Shown here: piece by piece, positions 1-10,589 of the stretch
Numbering within the stretch: the first letter of the stretch is position 1
Layout of the letters: the number at the start of each line of letters is the position of its first letter
Source: Zygnema cylindricum
Lineage: Eukaryota > Streptophyta > Zygnematophyceae > Zygnematales > Zygnemataceae
Direction: 5' to 3'
Assembly: GCA_037447655.1 (NCBI GenBank)
Contig: JBBHKE010000710.1
Location: 1 to 36,270 of the forward strand
DNA length: 36,270 nucleotides
Notes under the pieces: model-generated
Databases searched by the model: none
Told to the model about the DNA's origin: nothing
The model's input: the letters and a program-made list of their open reading frames with translations, nothing else
Program-made: the position numbers and the translations under genes

Positions 1-600
1 TACAAATACACGAGTGGCACAATGGCTGAATATTGTAATAAATTTTGAATACTAATAGATTCTCATGCTTGTGCAGGCGGATCTTTTCCTCAGTTTCAGC
101 TGGCTGCTTTGCTAATGAGGGGTATTCCTAATACTATGATAGCAGTGTCTGATAGGATGAAACAAAAAGATAAAGCTAGCTGGACACTACAGTTAGCTAT
201 TTATTTGATATTAGAAGAGGAGGCAAATTCTAAAACTCTTAATGGTGAAAAAGAAGTAGAGGCATTTAACACAAAATTTGACAAAAAAGGTCAGTTTAAT
301 CAGCAGAGAAATCAATTTAATCACAATTAGAATCAATTAAGACAGTTTAATCCTACAGGTAATAGACAATCTTTCAATGCTTCTTTTTATTGTAATGAAA
401 AAGGTCATGGATATAAATTCTATCCTAAGCTTAAGAAAGCTAATGAAACAGGTCTATATAGGCCTGGATGGCAGCAGAGCCAGTTTCATCAAGGCTTCAC
501 GAGATCATCATAACGAGGAAATGCATTATTCTCAACGTCTTCATCTCATCACAACGAGTCTCTTTCACTCTCTAACGAGGAGGATGATGATCTATTTGCT
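1..600 (+). pseudogene. copia A gag (partial, broken)
   Basis: Frame 1 gives a Gag-like region matching the gag of element C, including the segment ending KDKASWTLQLAI. In-frame stops lie at about 46-48, 328-330 and 511-513. Near 385-415 is the CCHC zinc knuckle expected at the end of copia Gag (C-x2-C-x4-H-x4-C), but the first Cys reads Ser and the last reads Tyr, so RNA binding by this knuckle should be lost. The start codon lies left of the window. Confidence 0.85.
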
Positions 601-1815
601 ATGGCGACAGTAATGGAGGGCGTTAAAGACAATGAATGGATAATAGACACCGGAACGTCGGCCCACATGTGCTGGAACAAGGCAGTTTTCAAAAATCTGA
701 AATTAACACCAGAGAAAAATAACTACTATGCATGTGGAATGAGTGTGCAAACGCGAGCTGTAGGTGATGTCTTCTTGCTAGTTGATGTAGAGGGCAAGGC
801 AGCTGAGAGAACTCTTCATAATGTTCTCTATGTCCCATATTTTAAGAAAAAATTGTTCTCAACTTTTTTGGTAGAGAGTAAAGGGTTTGAGGTCAATCTG
901 AAACATGGCAGGCAAGTTGTTAGCAAAAATGGGAAAATTGCATTTACATGAACAAGAGATGTTAGCAAAATGTATCGAATAAATATGCCTGATAATAAAG
1001 AAAAGGATGTTTTGAATTCCGGTGCATTATCCTCAAATGAGCTATAGTATTAAACCTTAGGCCATATGAATTATGATAGTATAAAAAAGATGGTCAATGT
1101 TGGTAAAATAGAAGGAGTCACTGTGTCAAATCAGTCACCTAAAACGTGTGATGGATGCGCACTAGGAAAAATACACAGATTACCGTTTCCTCAAGAGTTT
1201 GAACAAAGGTCTTCTAAACTTTTGCAACTCATTCATTTTGATGTTTTCGGCCCTCCAAAGGTACCATCTGCAGGGAGGATAAAATATATGGTTACGTTTA
1301 CAGATGATTTTTTGAGGTTTACTAAGGTCTACTTCATGAAAGAAAAGAATGAAGTCTTCACTCATTTTCAACACTACAAAGCGTGGGCGGAGAAACTACA
1401 CGGTCTGCCAATTCTGGAGCTCAGATCCGTCAATGGCGGGGAATATACGTCAAAAGAGTTTGAAAACTTCTTACTCAAGGTAAAACAGAATGAGTTCTCC
1501 GAAAGACTAAATACAACTATCACAGAAAACTCTAGGTCCATGCTTGCGGATAAGGACGTAGATTCGAAATTCTGGGCTGAAGCATTAAATTGTGCAGTTT
1601 ATATCAAAAATATGATAGGTTCCAGATCCGTAGAAACAACTCGTTATGAGATCTGGACGGGTAGAAAACTGGATGTTAGTCACTTCAAAGTCTTTGGAAG
1701 TAAATGCTTTCTTTTGGATACCTTTAATGATAGATGGAAAATGGAACCTAAGGAATTGTCGGGCATTTTGTTAGGATATGATGATCACTCTAAAGGTTCG
1801 ATTGTTTGTTTTTGA
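601..1815 (+). pseudogene. copia A protease-integrase (broken)
   Basis: The frame continues into a retropepsin-like protease with the motif IDTGTSAHMCW near 645-675; the usual motif is D-T/S-G-A, and the fourth residue here is Thr. A TGA follows at 949-951. Two more stops (about 1045-1053) destroy the first part of the integrase HHCC zinc-binding region, although its CDGCALGK half survives. In the integrase core the second catalytic Asp is replaced (RSVNGGEY instead of RSDNGGEY). A deletion then removes the segment leading to the catalytic Glu region, although an SERLN motif remains. The frame ends at a frameshift near 1800. Confidence 0.85.
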
Positions 1816-2830
1816 GAGACTAAAAATCATTGTAGGAAGAAACGCCGTTGTGAAAGATGAACTAGCCTCGATAGACTTATTTAAAATGACAAAGCAGCAG
1901 AAGCAGCAAAAAGTACAGCAATATGTCATTTTAGATAGCATCCAAAATAGTGTCCCACAGATGCAAAATTCACCAGTGGTACCACCGGGGTCGGAACATA
2001 ATCAAGTTCCACAACAAGTTCGTTTTGAAGCGCAACAACAGAAATCACTGCTTGCGGATCGCAACCAGCGCAACAAGCACAACGCACGAAATCCGGCAAT
2101 TTCAGCCTCATAATTTCTGAAGGAAAAAGATCCAGTAGCCGCCTGCAAGCAAGTTCTCACTTTGCCTACTCGGCAGCCTCAGGGGAGCCTCTGACCATCC
2201 GCGAAGCCTTCTCATCACTGGAGCGGAATCACAAGATCGAGGAGGCAAACGATGAAATGAAGTCGATCATGGAGGCTCAAACATAGGAGCTTGTGGACAT
2301 TCCTCCAGATCAAAAAGCGATCGGCAGCAAATGGGTATTCAAGGTAAAGTTAATTTGAGATAATATTATTGAAGGATACAAGGCTAGACTTGTGGCAAAG
2401 GGGTATAATCAAAAGGAAGGAATTGACTCTGAAGAAACATTTTCTCCTGTTGTAAGATTTCCGACGTTTAGGATTGCGCTATCTCTAGCTCCTATAGATG
2501 ACATGGAAATACATGAGATGGATGTAAAGACAGCCTTTATGCATGGAGAACTAGAGGAGACCATTTACATGCAGCACCCTGAAATGTATGCATAACCAGG
2601 AAAAAAGCACTTAGTATGCAAACTGCTAAAATCATTGTACGACCTAAAACAGACCCCAAGGCAATGGAATCTAAAACTTGATAAATTCTTAACTAGTCTA
2701 TGTTTTAAAAGGATAAGCTCTAATCACTCTGTCTATGTTCTAAAGGGTGAGGATGGAATAGTATATATAGCGGTATACGTAGATGATCTACTATTAGTTA
2801 ACAAATCAATGGCTGAAATTAACTAAATTA
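1778..2830 (+). pseudogene. copia A integrase C-terminus and reverse transcriptase (broken)
   Basis: After the frameshift near 1800 the integrase tail and linker (Gln-rich, KMTKQQKQQKVQQY) run to a stop at 2111-2113. Copia reverse transcriptase then follows in frame 1 from about 2284. It shows SKWVFKVK, the ARLVAKGYNQKEG motif, DVKTAFMHGELEE and the catalytic YVDDLLL box near 2777-2797. Stops lie at 2284-2286, 2356-2358, 2593-2595 and 2824-2826. The conserved YGLKQAP motif reads YDLKQTP. A frameshift near 2830-2850 separates this part from the rest. Confidence 0.85.
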
Positions 2831-2855
2831 AAAATGCTTTAAATTACGGTTCGAG

Positions 2856-3760
2856 ATGAAAGACCTTGGTGAGGCAAAATATATTTTGGGTATTTACGTA
2901 GAGAGGGACAAAAAAAACATATTAATAAAATTGACTCAAAAGGAGGCTATTGGAAACATGTTAGATGACTATCGAATGCGTGGGGCAAAAGCATATGTAA
3001 CACCAATGGAGTTTCGGCATAAGTTAAAGGGGGAAGAAACAAAACCGGGTGTTATTCTCAGTGAAATTTTTGAGTCAAGGGAGGATGATCCTATGACAGT
3101 GATACCTTACACACAGATAGTGGGAAGTTTGATATATTTCATGAAATGTACCCGTCCGGATACTGCTGCAGCAATTGGAGTACTCAGCAGAAGTCTAGAG
3201 AATCCGAGGAAATCTGACCGTGATGTAGCAAGAAGAGTTTTAAGATATTTGGAAGGAACCAAAGACCTCAAACTCACACTAGGCGGAAGAGAAGTGAAGC
3301 TGCAAACATGGAGTGATGCAAGCTATGGTGACATGCCAAATCAAAAATCCACCACATGATTTTTCTGCAAATTGGGAACGGGACTTGCTCTTAGAGCAGC
3401 AAACTTCAAAAGGTCACTGCACAATCAACAATGGAGTCAGAATATATGGCAGCGAGATCGGCCCTCAAAGAAATCCTATGGGTGAAACCCATGTTGCAAA
3501 AATTGGGATACATGCAGGTTGGTCCAAAGGTAATCTGATGTGATAACCAGGCTGCCATTGATATTGCTTCTAACTCGAGTCACCACTTCAAAAGTAAGCA
3601 CATGGATGTAAGATTACACTTTGTAAGAGAAAAAGTGTTCTCTAGAGTGATTAAATTAAGTTATTTGCCAGATGCCAAAATGGTTGTTGATATGGTCACT
3701 AAAGCCCTTCGTGCTCCTAAGCTGAAGTATTGTAGAGACGCAGTGGGATTAAGTGAATAG
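2856..3760 (+). pseudogene. copia A reverse transcriptase end and RNase H (broken)
   Basis: The region continues RT homology (MKDLGEAKYILG) into copia RNase H, with SDASYGDMPNQKSTT just before a TGA at 3357-3359. Further RNase H blocks (CDNQAAIDIA, SKHMDVRLHFVREKV) lie in a shifted frame down to the terminal VGLSE and stop at 3758-3760. At least two frame breaks occur between 3357 and 3545. Homology and order are clear; function is not possible. Confidence 0.85.
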
Positions 3761-3845
3761 GTGAGTTGCTACACTGCTATACTGCCATACTGCGCTAGTC
3801 CAATAACATGGATGTAGTGGGACTAGGTGACTTGCTAAATTGATA

Positions 3846-4172
3846 CGTTGCTTGTTGTTCTACAACCACCAGTGCAGGTGGAGTAGCAACAGTAGTACTA
3901 GAAGTAGACATGATACACTCTCAGAAGCTATCAAAAATCCTACCCAACAACTATTCTTAAGTGCTCACCAATTCTTATACAAGCATCCAAACCTCACAAA
4001 ACTCTATCAAAATATAGAGTAGCATAAACACTGACAACTCCCAAAGTTTCAGCACAATTAACCCGACAACACTCAAGATATAATACTCTCAAGTTTCCCA
4101 AAAACTGTTTGCAGTTTTATTACTTGGAAGTCTGGATACATAATATGTTCTGAGTCCTAAGTCTTATATTTG
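3846..4172 (-). mobile_element. copia fragment B: 5' leader and gag start only
   Basis: On the - strand this stretch is a near copy of the leader and gag start of element C (compare 8770-9095). It holds the start codon at 3909-3911 and about 20 gag codons (PPALVVVEQQ is shared with C's PPALVVIEQQ). Homology then stops at about 3850, where element A's 3' end is joined in the opposite orientation. It lies immediately after the 3' LTR of C on the - strand, so the LTR serves both. This looks like the left-over of a tandem element pair that was broken at the junction with A. Confidence 0.8.
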
Positions 4173-4521
4173 TGTTGAACTGGCAACACCAGTGTACTTG
4201 AGAGGTACGTCAAACCACCAAGCAACCACTAATCTGTCTTGCTACCACTGAGCTATCACTAAGCTACCACTGAGCTATCACTAAGCTGCCACTGAGTTAC
4301 CCACTATGTTACCACTGAGTTACCCACTTAGTTGACTAGAATCGTATCTATCCCAGTTGCTCTATCGTGTACAAAATCACATTAAGAATATCAGACGCTG
4401 CGTTGTCCGTACGGACCATATCAAATATAATCATGGTTGCGTTGTCCTGTGTTGTAGCTTCGCTGCTGCGCTAATCTGCTGCTGCGCTGCTCTGAGACTG
4501 AAAGCTTTCCAAAAGACAACA
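4173..4521 (-). repeat. copia LTR (3' LTR of C, shared with fragment B)
   Basis: On the - strand the segment starts TGTTG at 4521 and ends CAACA at 4173, the short inverted termini typical of LTRs. It is preceded on the - strand by a purine-rich stretch (TAGGGGAG, 4522-4529) fitting a polypurine tract. Part of it (4173-4249) recurs at 9096-9171 on the other side of element C, as expected for the 5' LTR. No standard tRNA-Met primer binding site was recognised next to it. Confidence 0.7.
4242..4331. repeat. 22-bp tandem repeat inside the copia LTR
   Basis: About four copies of a 22-bp unit containing CTACCACTGAG lie head to tail. The first two are identical and the last two share CCACTGAGTTACCCACT. 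The truncated 5' LTR of element C stops exactly where this repeat begins in the full LTR. Confidence 0.8.
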
Positions 4522-4532
4522 CTCCCCTAAAG
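4522..4532 (-). other. copia C polypurine tract
   Basis: On the - strand a TTTAGGGGAG stretch directly precedes the TGTTG start of the LTR. This is the position and composition of the plus-strand priming polypurine tract of LTR retrotransposons. Confidence 0.55.
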
Positions 4533-4675
4533 CTTTAGACTCACTATACCGACGCAATTGTGGTGACAAACTAGCGCAGCTTCGCAGCATAGCAGTATAG
4601 CAATTAGCAAGTCACCCAGTCCCACTACATCTCAATGTTGGACTTAGCGCAGCATCGCAGCATATAGCATTTCAA

Positions 4676-5010
4676 CTATTCACTTAATCCCACTGCATCT
4701 GTGCAATACTTTAGTTTAGGAGCGGGAAGGGCTTTGGTGAGCATATCAGCAATCATTTTTGCGTCTGGCAAAAAACATAACTTAATCATTTTATAGAACA
4801 CTTTTTCTCTTACAAAGTGTAATCGTACATCCATGTGCTTGCTTTTGAAGTGATGACTCGGGTTAGAAGCAATGGCAATGGCAGCCTGGTTATCACACGA
4901 GATCACCTGTGGACCAATTTGCATGTATCTTAGTTCTTGTAATATGGATTTTACCCATAAGAGTTCTTTGAGGGCCGAGCTTGCTGCCATATATATTCAG
5001 ACTCCATTGT
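4676..5010 (-). pseudogene. copia C RNase H C-terminal part
   Basis: This part holds the last RNase H blocks of copia pol, with SALKELLWVKSIL, CDNQAAIAIA, SKHMDVRLHFVREKV and DMLTKALP, ending VGLSE and stop. It is in frame with the homologous end of element A but separated from the RNase H N-part by a stop just upstream (around 5011), hence broken. Confidence 0.85.
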
Positions 5011-6120
5011 CTACTGTGCTGTCACCTGTTGAAGTTTGCTGCTCCAGCAGCAAGTGCGGTTCCCGATTTGTAGAACGAATCCCGTGGTGGATTTCCGGTT
5101 TGGCATTTTGCCATAGCTTGCATCACTCCACGTTTGCAGTTTTACTTCTCCTCCGCCTAATGTGAGTTTGCGGTCTTTGGTTCCGGCCAAATATCTTAAG
5201 ACTCTCCTTGCTGCAACAAAGTCAGATTTTCTCGGATTTTCTAGACTCCTGCTCAGTACCCCGACTTCTGGAGCAATGTTAGGACGGTTACAATTCATGA
5301 AATATATTAAGCTTCCCACTATGTGTATGTAAGGTAATTGTGTCATAGAATCATTCTCCGCTGATTCTAAATACTCGCTAACAATGACACCTGGTTCTAT
5401 CTCTTCTCCCTCTAACTTCTGCCGAACCTCCATTGGAGTTAGACATCCTTTTGCCCCCCGCATTCCGTACTCATCTAACATGTTTCGAATAACCTCCTTT
5501 TGAGTCAATTTTATTACTTTCTTATTTTTTTCCCTCTCTACCTGAATACCCAAAATATATTTTGCCTCACCGAGGTCTTTCATCTTGAACCGTGAGTTTC
5601 GAGCAATTTTGATTTTGTTAATTTCAGCCATTGATTTGCTAATTAATAGTAAATCATCTACATACACCGCTATATACACTATCCCATTTTCACCTTTTAG
5701 AATGTAGACAGAGTGATCAGTACTTATCCTTTGAAATCTTAGGCTAGTCAAGAATTCATCAAGCTTCAGATTCCACTGTCTAGGGGCTGTTTTAGGCCGT
5801 ATAGAGATTTTAGCAACTTTCATACTAAATGCTCTTTTCTACGTTCCACATACTTTTCAGGCTGTTGCATGTAAATGGTCTCTTCTTGTGCTCCATGCAA
5901 AAAGGCTGTCTTTACATCCATCTCATGTATTTCCATATCTTCTATAGTTGCTAAGGAGAGCAAAATCCTAATTGTCGGAAATCTTACAACCGGAGGAAAT
6001 GTTTCTTCAAAATGGATTCCTTCCTTTTGATTGTATCCCTTCGCCACAAGTCTGGCCTTATATTGTTCAATGGTGTTATCGCGATTTAACGTCACCTTGA
6101 ATACCTATTTGTTGCCGATC
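5011..6120 (-). pseudogene. copia C reverse transcriptase and RNase H N-part (frameshifted)
   Basis: From about 6120 downward the RT shows ARLVAKGYNQKEG, DVKTAFLHG and EETIYMQQPEKY. A one-base loss near 5790, within the conserved YGLKQAP block, shifts the frame. RT then continues (APRQWNLKLDEF, the catalytic YVDDLLLI, MKDLGEAKYILGI) into RNase H (SDASYGKMPNRKSTTGFV). The RT active-site Asp pair is intact. The shifted frame makes the open stretch 5823-5011 look like a separate gene; it is not one. Confidence 0.88.
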
Positions 6121-7573
6121 GCTTTTCTGTCCGGAGTAAGGTTCACAAGCTCTCATGTTTGAGCCTCCATGATGGACTTCATTTCGTCGTTTGCTGCCTC
6201 AATCCACTAATTCCGTTCTGGTGATGAGAAGGCCTCTTGAATGGTCAAAGGCTCCCCTGAGGCTGCCGAGTAGGCAAAGTGAGAACTTGCTTGCAGGCGG
6301 TTGCTGGATCTTCTTCCCCCCGGAAATTTTGAGCCTAAGATTGTCGGATGCCGCGCATTGCGCTGATTGCGCTGGTTGCGATCTGTTTGGATTGACCGCT
6401 GGTGGTCCGGTTGGAACTGAACTTGTTGACGAACTTCGAGAGAGTGTGACTCCGGAGTCACTATCGGAGAATGTAGTATATGCGGGACAATTTCTTGCAT
6501 GCAATCTAAAATGACATATTCCGGTACCTTTTGCTGCTTTTGCTGCTCTGTCATTTTAAATAAATCTACAGAGTCAAGCTCGTCCTTTACAATAATATTT
6601 TGAGCTACAACTATTTTTTGCCTCTCAAACATAAAGACTCTATAACCTTTTGAGTGATCGTCATATCCTAACAAAATACCCTGTAGTCCCTTCGGTTCCA
6701 TTTTCCATCTATCTGTGGCCGTATCCAATATAAAGCATTGACTACCAAACACTTTGAAATGGCTATCATCTGGTTCGCTACCTGTCCATATCTCGTACAG
6801 AGTAGTGTCTACGGATCTGGATCCTATCCTATTCTTAATATAAACAGCACAATTTAGAGCCTCAGCCCAGAATTTCGGATCCACATTTTTATCTGCGAAC
6901 ATCGACCTAGAGCTCTCCGTGAGAATTCTATTTAGTCTTTGAAACACCCCATTTTGTTCCGGTGAGTATGGAATAGTCAATAGATGACTAATACCTTCCT
7001 CGAGTAAAAGGGTTTCAAATTCTTTCGATGTATATTCACCACCATTGTCCGATCTGAGCTGCAAAATATGTAATTATGAAGTTTTTCAAACCACGCTTTA
7101 TAGTGTTTGAAGTGACTGAACACTTCACTCTTCTCTTTCATGAAGTAAACTTTTGTAAATCTGGAGAAATCATCTGTAAAGGTGACCATATATTTCATCC
7201 CCCCGGCAAATGGAACCTTCGCAAGACAAAAAACATCCGAATGAATTTGTTGCAACAGTTTCGTTGACCGATGCTCAGACTCTTTAGGAAATGGCAATCG
7301 GTGGATTTTTCCTAAAGCGCAACCATCACAAGTTTTGACCGGCTCATCTGTGATTGATACACCCTCTATTTTTCCAGCACGGACCATTTTCCTCAAACTA
7401 TCATAGTTGACATGGCCTAGTCTTTTATGCCACAACTCATCTGAGTGCAAAACACCGGAGTACAGAACATCATTCTCTTTGGTATTAGCCATATCCATGC
7501 GATACATCTTCCTACTATCTTTAGTACCTGTAATCCGGAACCTTGCCATTTTTGCTAACAACCTGCCGACCAT
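6120..7573 (-). pseudogene. copia C integrase (frameshifted, catalytic Glu replaced)
   Basis: The HHCC zinc region is present (LWHKRLGHVNYDSL and TCDGCALGK). The core has the first Asp (QIHSDVF) and the second (LRSDNGGEY). The third catalytic residue, the Glu expected in the NGVAER-type motif, is Gln here (QNGVFQRLNR). A frameshift near 7050-7070 splits the core. The C-terminal linker (KMTEQQKQQKVPEY) continues to about 6207 and leads to the RT. Integration activity would be lost even without the frameshift. Confidence 0.88.
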
Positions 7574-7840
7574 TTTTCAAATTTACCTCAAAGCCTTTAC
7601 TTTCTACCAACGACGTAGAAAACAGATTTTTCTTAAAGTCAGACACAAATAAGACATTGTGAAGAGTCCTTTCAATTGCTTTTCCTTCTACATCAACTAG
7701 CCATGACACATCACCCATAGCACGAGTTTGGACACTCATTCCACTTGCATAATAAATATTTTTCTCCGACGTTGCTTTCATATTTTTGAAGATGGCCTTG
7801 TTCCAGCACATGTGGGCTGACGCTCCAGTATCCATTATTC
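7521..7840 (-). pseudogene. copia C protease
   Basis: Retropepsin-like domain with an intact active-site motif MDTGASAHMCW. A TGA stands just before it (7836-7838), where element A has TGG for Trp, and a frameshift near 7540 separates it from the integrase. Later conserved blocks (RTLHNVL, FSTSLVESKGFEV) match element A. Confidence 0.85.
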
Positions 7841-8834
7841 ATCCAACATCCTTCGCGCCCTCCATTGCTGCCGCCATAGCAAATAGATTCGTGTCGTCCT
7901 CCTCAAAAAATGTCAGAGTCTCGTATTGAAGTGATGAAGAGGCTGAAAACAGTGCATTTCCACAAGGTGTAGGCCTCGTGAAGCTTTTGTAAAACTGACT
8001 TTGTTGCCATCCCGGCCTGTATAAACCTGTATCGTTAGCTTTTTTAAGTTTAGGACAGAATTTGTATCCATGACCTCTCTCACTACAATAAAAACATGCA
8101 TTGTTTGATTGTCTATTGCCACCCTGATTAAACTGTCTGAACTGGTTAAACTGATTACGTTGCTGATTAAACTGGCCTTTCTTCCCAAAGTCTGAATTAA
8201 AAGCCTCTACTTGCTCAACATTGAGAATATTAGATGTAGCTTCCTCCTCTAGTAAAATATTGATGGCTAACTATAAAGTCCAGCTAGCCTTATCTTTCTG
8301 TTTGAGCATGTCAGATGCTCCTTTCATACTACGAGGGAGACCCCTCATGAGCAAAGCTCCCTGTTGAAACAGAGGAAACACCCCACCTACACAAGCATGT
8401 GCATCTACAAGGATACAAAATTTGTTAGAATATTCAGCCATTGTACCGCCAGTGTACTTATAGTCCCAAATTTTTCCAGCCAATAGAAGCTCTTCTTGCA
8501 CTTTAGCCTTTTCATAATCACTTTTAAGAGATTTCCAGATATCAATTGCTTTTTTCATTTTTATCCGAGACATAGCTAAGTCCTCAGATATACAAAATTT
8601 CAGAATAGAACGAGCTTGCGTATTTTTCTTAGACCATGACGGATCAGATTCATCGAGCGAACCATCCAATATATCCAAAAGATTGACATTCTCAAAATGT
8701 GTCTCCACCATATCCGCCGAGTAAACATACTTATCCCCGAAAAAGATAGGAATTCTTGATGACAGGCCCATAACCTGTTGTTCTATAACCACCAGTGCAG
8801 GTGGAGGAGCAGGAGTAGTAGTAGAATAAGACAT
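7841..8834 (-). pseudogene. copia C gag (one or more stops)
   Basis: The start codon is at 8832-8834, followed by the Gag N-terminal region (GDKYVYSADMVETHFEN and WDYKYTGGTMAEYSNKF) to a TAG near 8269, where element A has CAG. The frame then stays open without Met. It shows a Gln/Asn-rich stretch (QFNQQRNQFNQF) and an intact CCHC knuckle, CFYCSERGHGYKFC, near 8100-8060. The intact knuckle contrasts with the mutated one in element A. Confidence 0.85.
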
Positions 8835-9095
8835 GATACACTCTCAAAAGCTATCAAGAATCCTTCCAAACAGCTGGTCTTAAGTGCTCACCAATTCTTA
8901 TACAAGCATCCAAACCTCACAAAAATCTATCAGAATATAGAGAAGCATAAACACTGACAACTCCCAAAGTTTTAGCACAATTAACTCGACAACACTCAAG
9001 ATATAATACTCACAAGTTTCGCAAAAACTGTTTGCAGTTTTACTACTTGGAAGTCTGGATACATAATATGTTCTGAGTCCTAAGTCTTTTACTTG

Positions 9096-9171
9096 TGTTG
9101 AACTGGCAACACCAGTGTACTTGAGAGGTACGTTAAACCACCAAGCTACCACTAATCTGTCTAGCTACCAC
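9096..9171 (-). repeat. truncated 5' LTR of copia C
   Basis: It matches 4173-4249 of the shared LTR, including TGTTGAACTGGCAACACC and the CTACCAC where similarity stops. About 270 bp of LTR are missing on the far side, so the element has no complete 5' LTR and no target-site duplication can be scored. Confidence 0.75.
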
Positions 9172-9172
9172 A

Positions 9173-9958
9173 AACTGTTTATATTGTTAACCCTCGTAAA
9201 AATAGTTAAAAAAAAACCCTAAACTATGTTTTTAACCCTAATTTGAGTTTTCGCTAAAAAATATATTTGTAAAAAACAAGATTTATTGTTCGCTGTCACA
9301 AAAAGAGGTAAAATAAAATGTGAACCATGTTTATAACACAAGTTTGTGTTTGGGCTAACAACAATAGTGGTAACAAGCACTTTATATTGTTAACGCTCAC
9401 AAAAATAGTTAAAAAAACCCTAAGCCGTGTTTGTAACAAAAAATTGAGTTTGGGCTAACAAAGGTATTTGTAACAAATAACGTTTACTGTTCGTGGTCAC
9501 AAAAAGAGGTAAAATAAACTCCGAACCATGTTTAAAACACAAGTTTTTGTTTGCGCTAACAACAATGGCGGTAACAAACACTTTATATTGTTAACGCTCA
9601 CAAAAATATTTGAAAAAAACCCTAAACCATGTTTCTAACACAAATTTGAGTTTGCGCTAATAAAGATATTTGTAACAAACAGCGTTTATTGTTCGTGATC
9701 ACAAAAAGAGGTAAAATAAACTCCGAACCATATTTATAACAGAAGTATGTGTTTGCGCTAACTACAATAGTGGTAACAAACACTTTATATAATTAACGCT
9801 CACAAAAATAGTTACAGAAAACCATAAACCATGTTTGTAACACAAATTTGAGTTTGGGCTAAAAAAGGTATTTGTAACAAACATCTTTTATTGTTAGCGA
9901 TCACAAAAAGAAGTAAAATAAACTCCAAACCATGTTTTTAACACAAGTTTGTGTTTGC
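9173..9958. repeat. satellite-like tandem array, about 100-bp monomers in about 201-bp dimers
   Basis: TTTATATTGTTAACGCTCAC-like blocks recur near 9178, 9381, 9581 and 9781. The related ATTGTTCG.GATCAC block recurs near 9283, 9483, 9683 and 9883. Each dimer has an odd monomer with GTTAACGCTCAC and AAACCCTAAACC and an even monomer with GTTCGTGATCAC and AAACTCCGAACC. Both end GTTTG(G/C)GCTAA...GTAACAAA. About four dimers are present, the last one partial. The array starts where the copia C LTR is cut and ends where gypsy pol begins in mid-domain. Confidence 0.88.
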
Positions 9959-10290
9959 GATCTGCGAAGTTGCTTTTATTAGGTGCCAATTAGAAATGAA
10001 AACTTGGAAAATACTGTTTTATGAACTAGAGAGGGTCATTTTAAATGGAAAGTGATTCCATTTGGCTTGACAAATATACCACCCACTTACCAAATGGTAA
10101 AAACCAAACCTTTTTAGATTTTATAGATAATTTGTTTTTAGTGTTTATAGATGATAATATAATTTTAAGTGAATCTAAAGAAAAACATGCAACTCATTTA
10201 AGAAAGTATTGGAAAGGTTAAAGAAAAGAAAACTATATGAAAAATTGTCAAATGTAAGTTTTCTTAAAAGTGATCACTTATTTTTTAAGA
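9959..10290 (+). pseudogene. gypsy reverse transcriptase fragment
   Basis: Shows DLRS at the left edge, TREGHFKWKVIPFGLTN (10024-10075), and a catalytic box reading VFIDDNIIL where active gypsy RTs usually have YLDDILI. HLRKVLERL follows. Stops interrupt it, for example TAG soon after DLRSCFY. Confidence 0.82.
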
Positions 10291-10589
10291 CATATCGGTA
10301 GTGGGGAAGGTGTTTAAACAGATTCATCCAAAAATAGTGCAATCCAAAATTCAAAGCCGCTTACTAATGTCACAAAAGTTAGATCATTTTTGGGATTGGC
10401 CACTTATTACAGAAAACGTATCAAAAACTTCAGTATGATTCCCACGCCTTTGAAGGATTTACTACGAGAAAAATAGACGTTTTTGTGGGGAGCTGATCAA
10501 AAAAGAGCTTTAGATGAACTAAAAGGGAAGTTGACCTCTGCCCCTATACAAGTGTATCTTGCTTCCTTGCGTCGTTTTAAGTTTTAATC

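Larger units (their letters stand above)
1..3845 (+). mobile_element. Ty1/copia retrotransposon A, decayed, 5' truncated by window edge
   Basis: The order gag, protease, integrase, reverse transcriptase, RNase H is that of Ty1/copia. The element enters the window inside gag and ends in a 3' untranslated stretch that matches the 3' end of the - strand copy C up to about 3841. There it switches abruptly to an inverted copia fragment, so its 3' LTR is missing. It carries many in-frame stops and at least two frameshifts and cannot encode active proteins. Nucleotide and protein similarity to element C is high along the whole length, so both belong to one family. Confidence 0.93.
4522..9171 (-). 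mobile_element. Ty1/copia retrotransposon C, nearly full length, inactivated
   Basis: Read on the - strand: a truncated 5' LTR (9171-9096), leader, gag (start 8834), protease, integrase, RT, RNase H ending at 4676, 3' untranslated region and 3' LTR (down to 4173). It is better preserved than element A, but stops near 8269, 7837 and around 5010-4990 and frameshifts near 7540, 7050 and 5800 break the polyprotein. The right end is cut at about 9171, where a tandem array starts. Confidence 0.93.

Noticed and set aside
9173-9958. Could the regular array be a CRISPR array
   Set aside because: Units are about 100/201 bp without short constant repeats and variable spacers; this is satellite structure in a eukaryotic genome.
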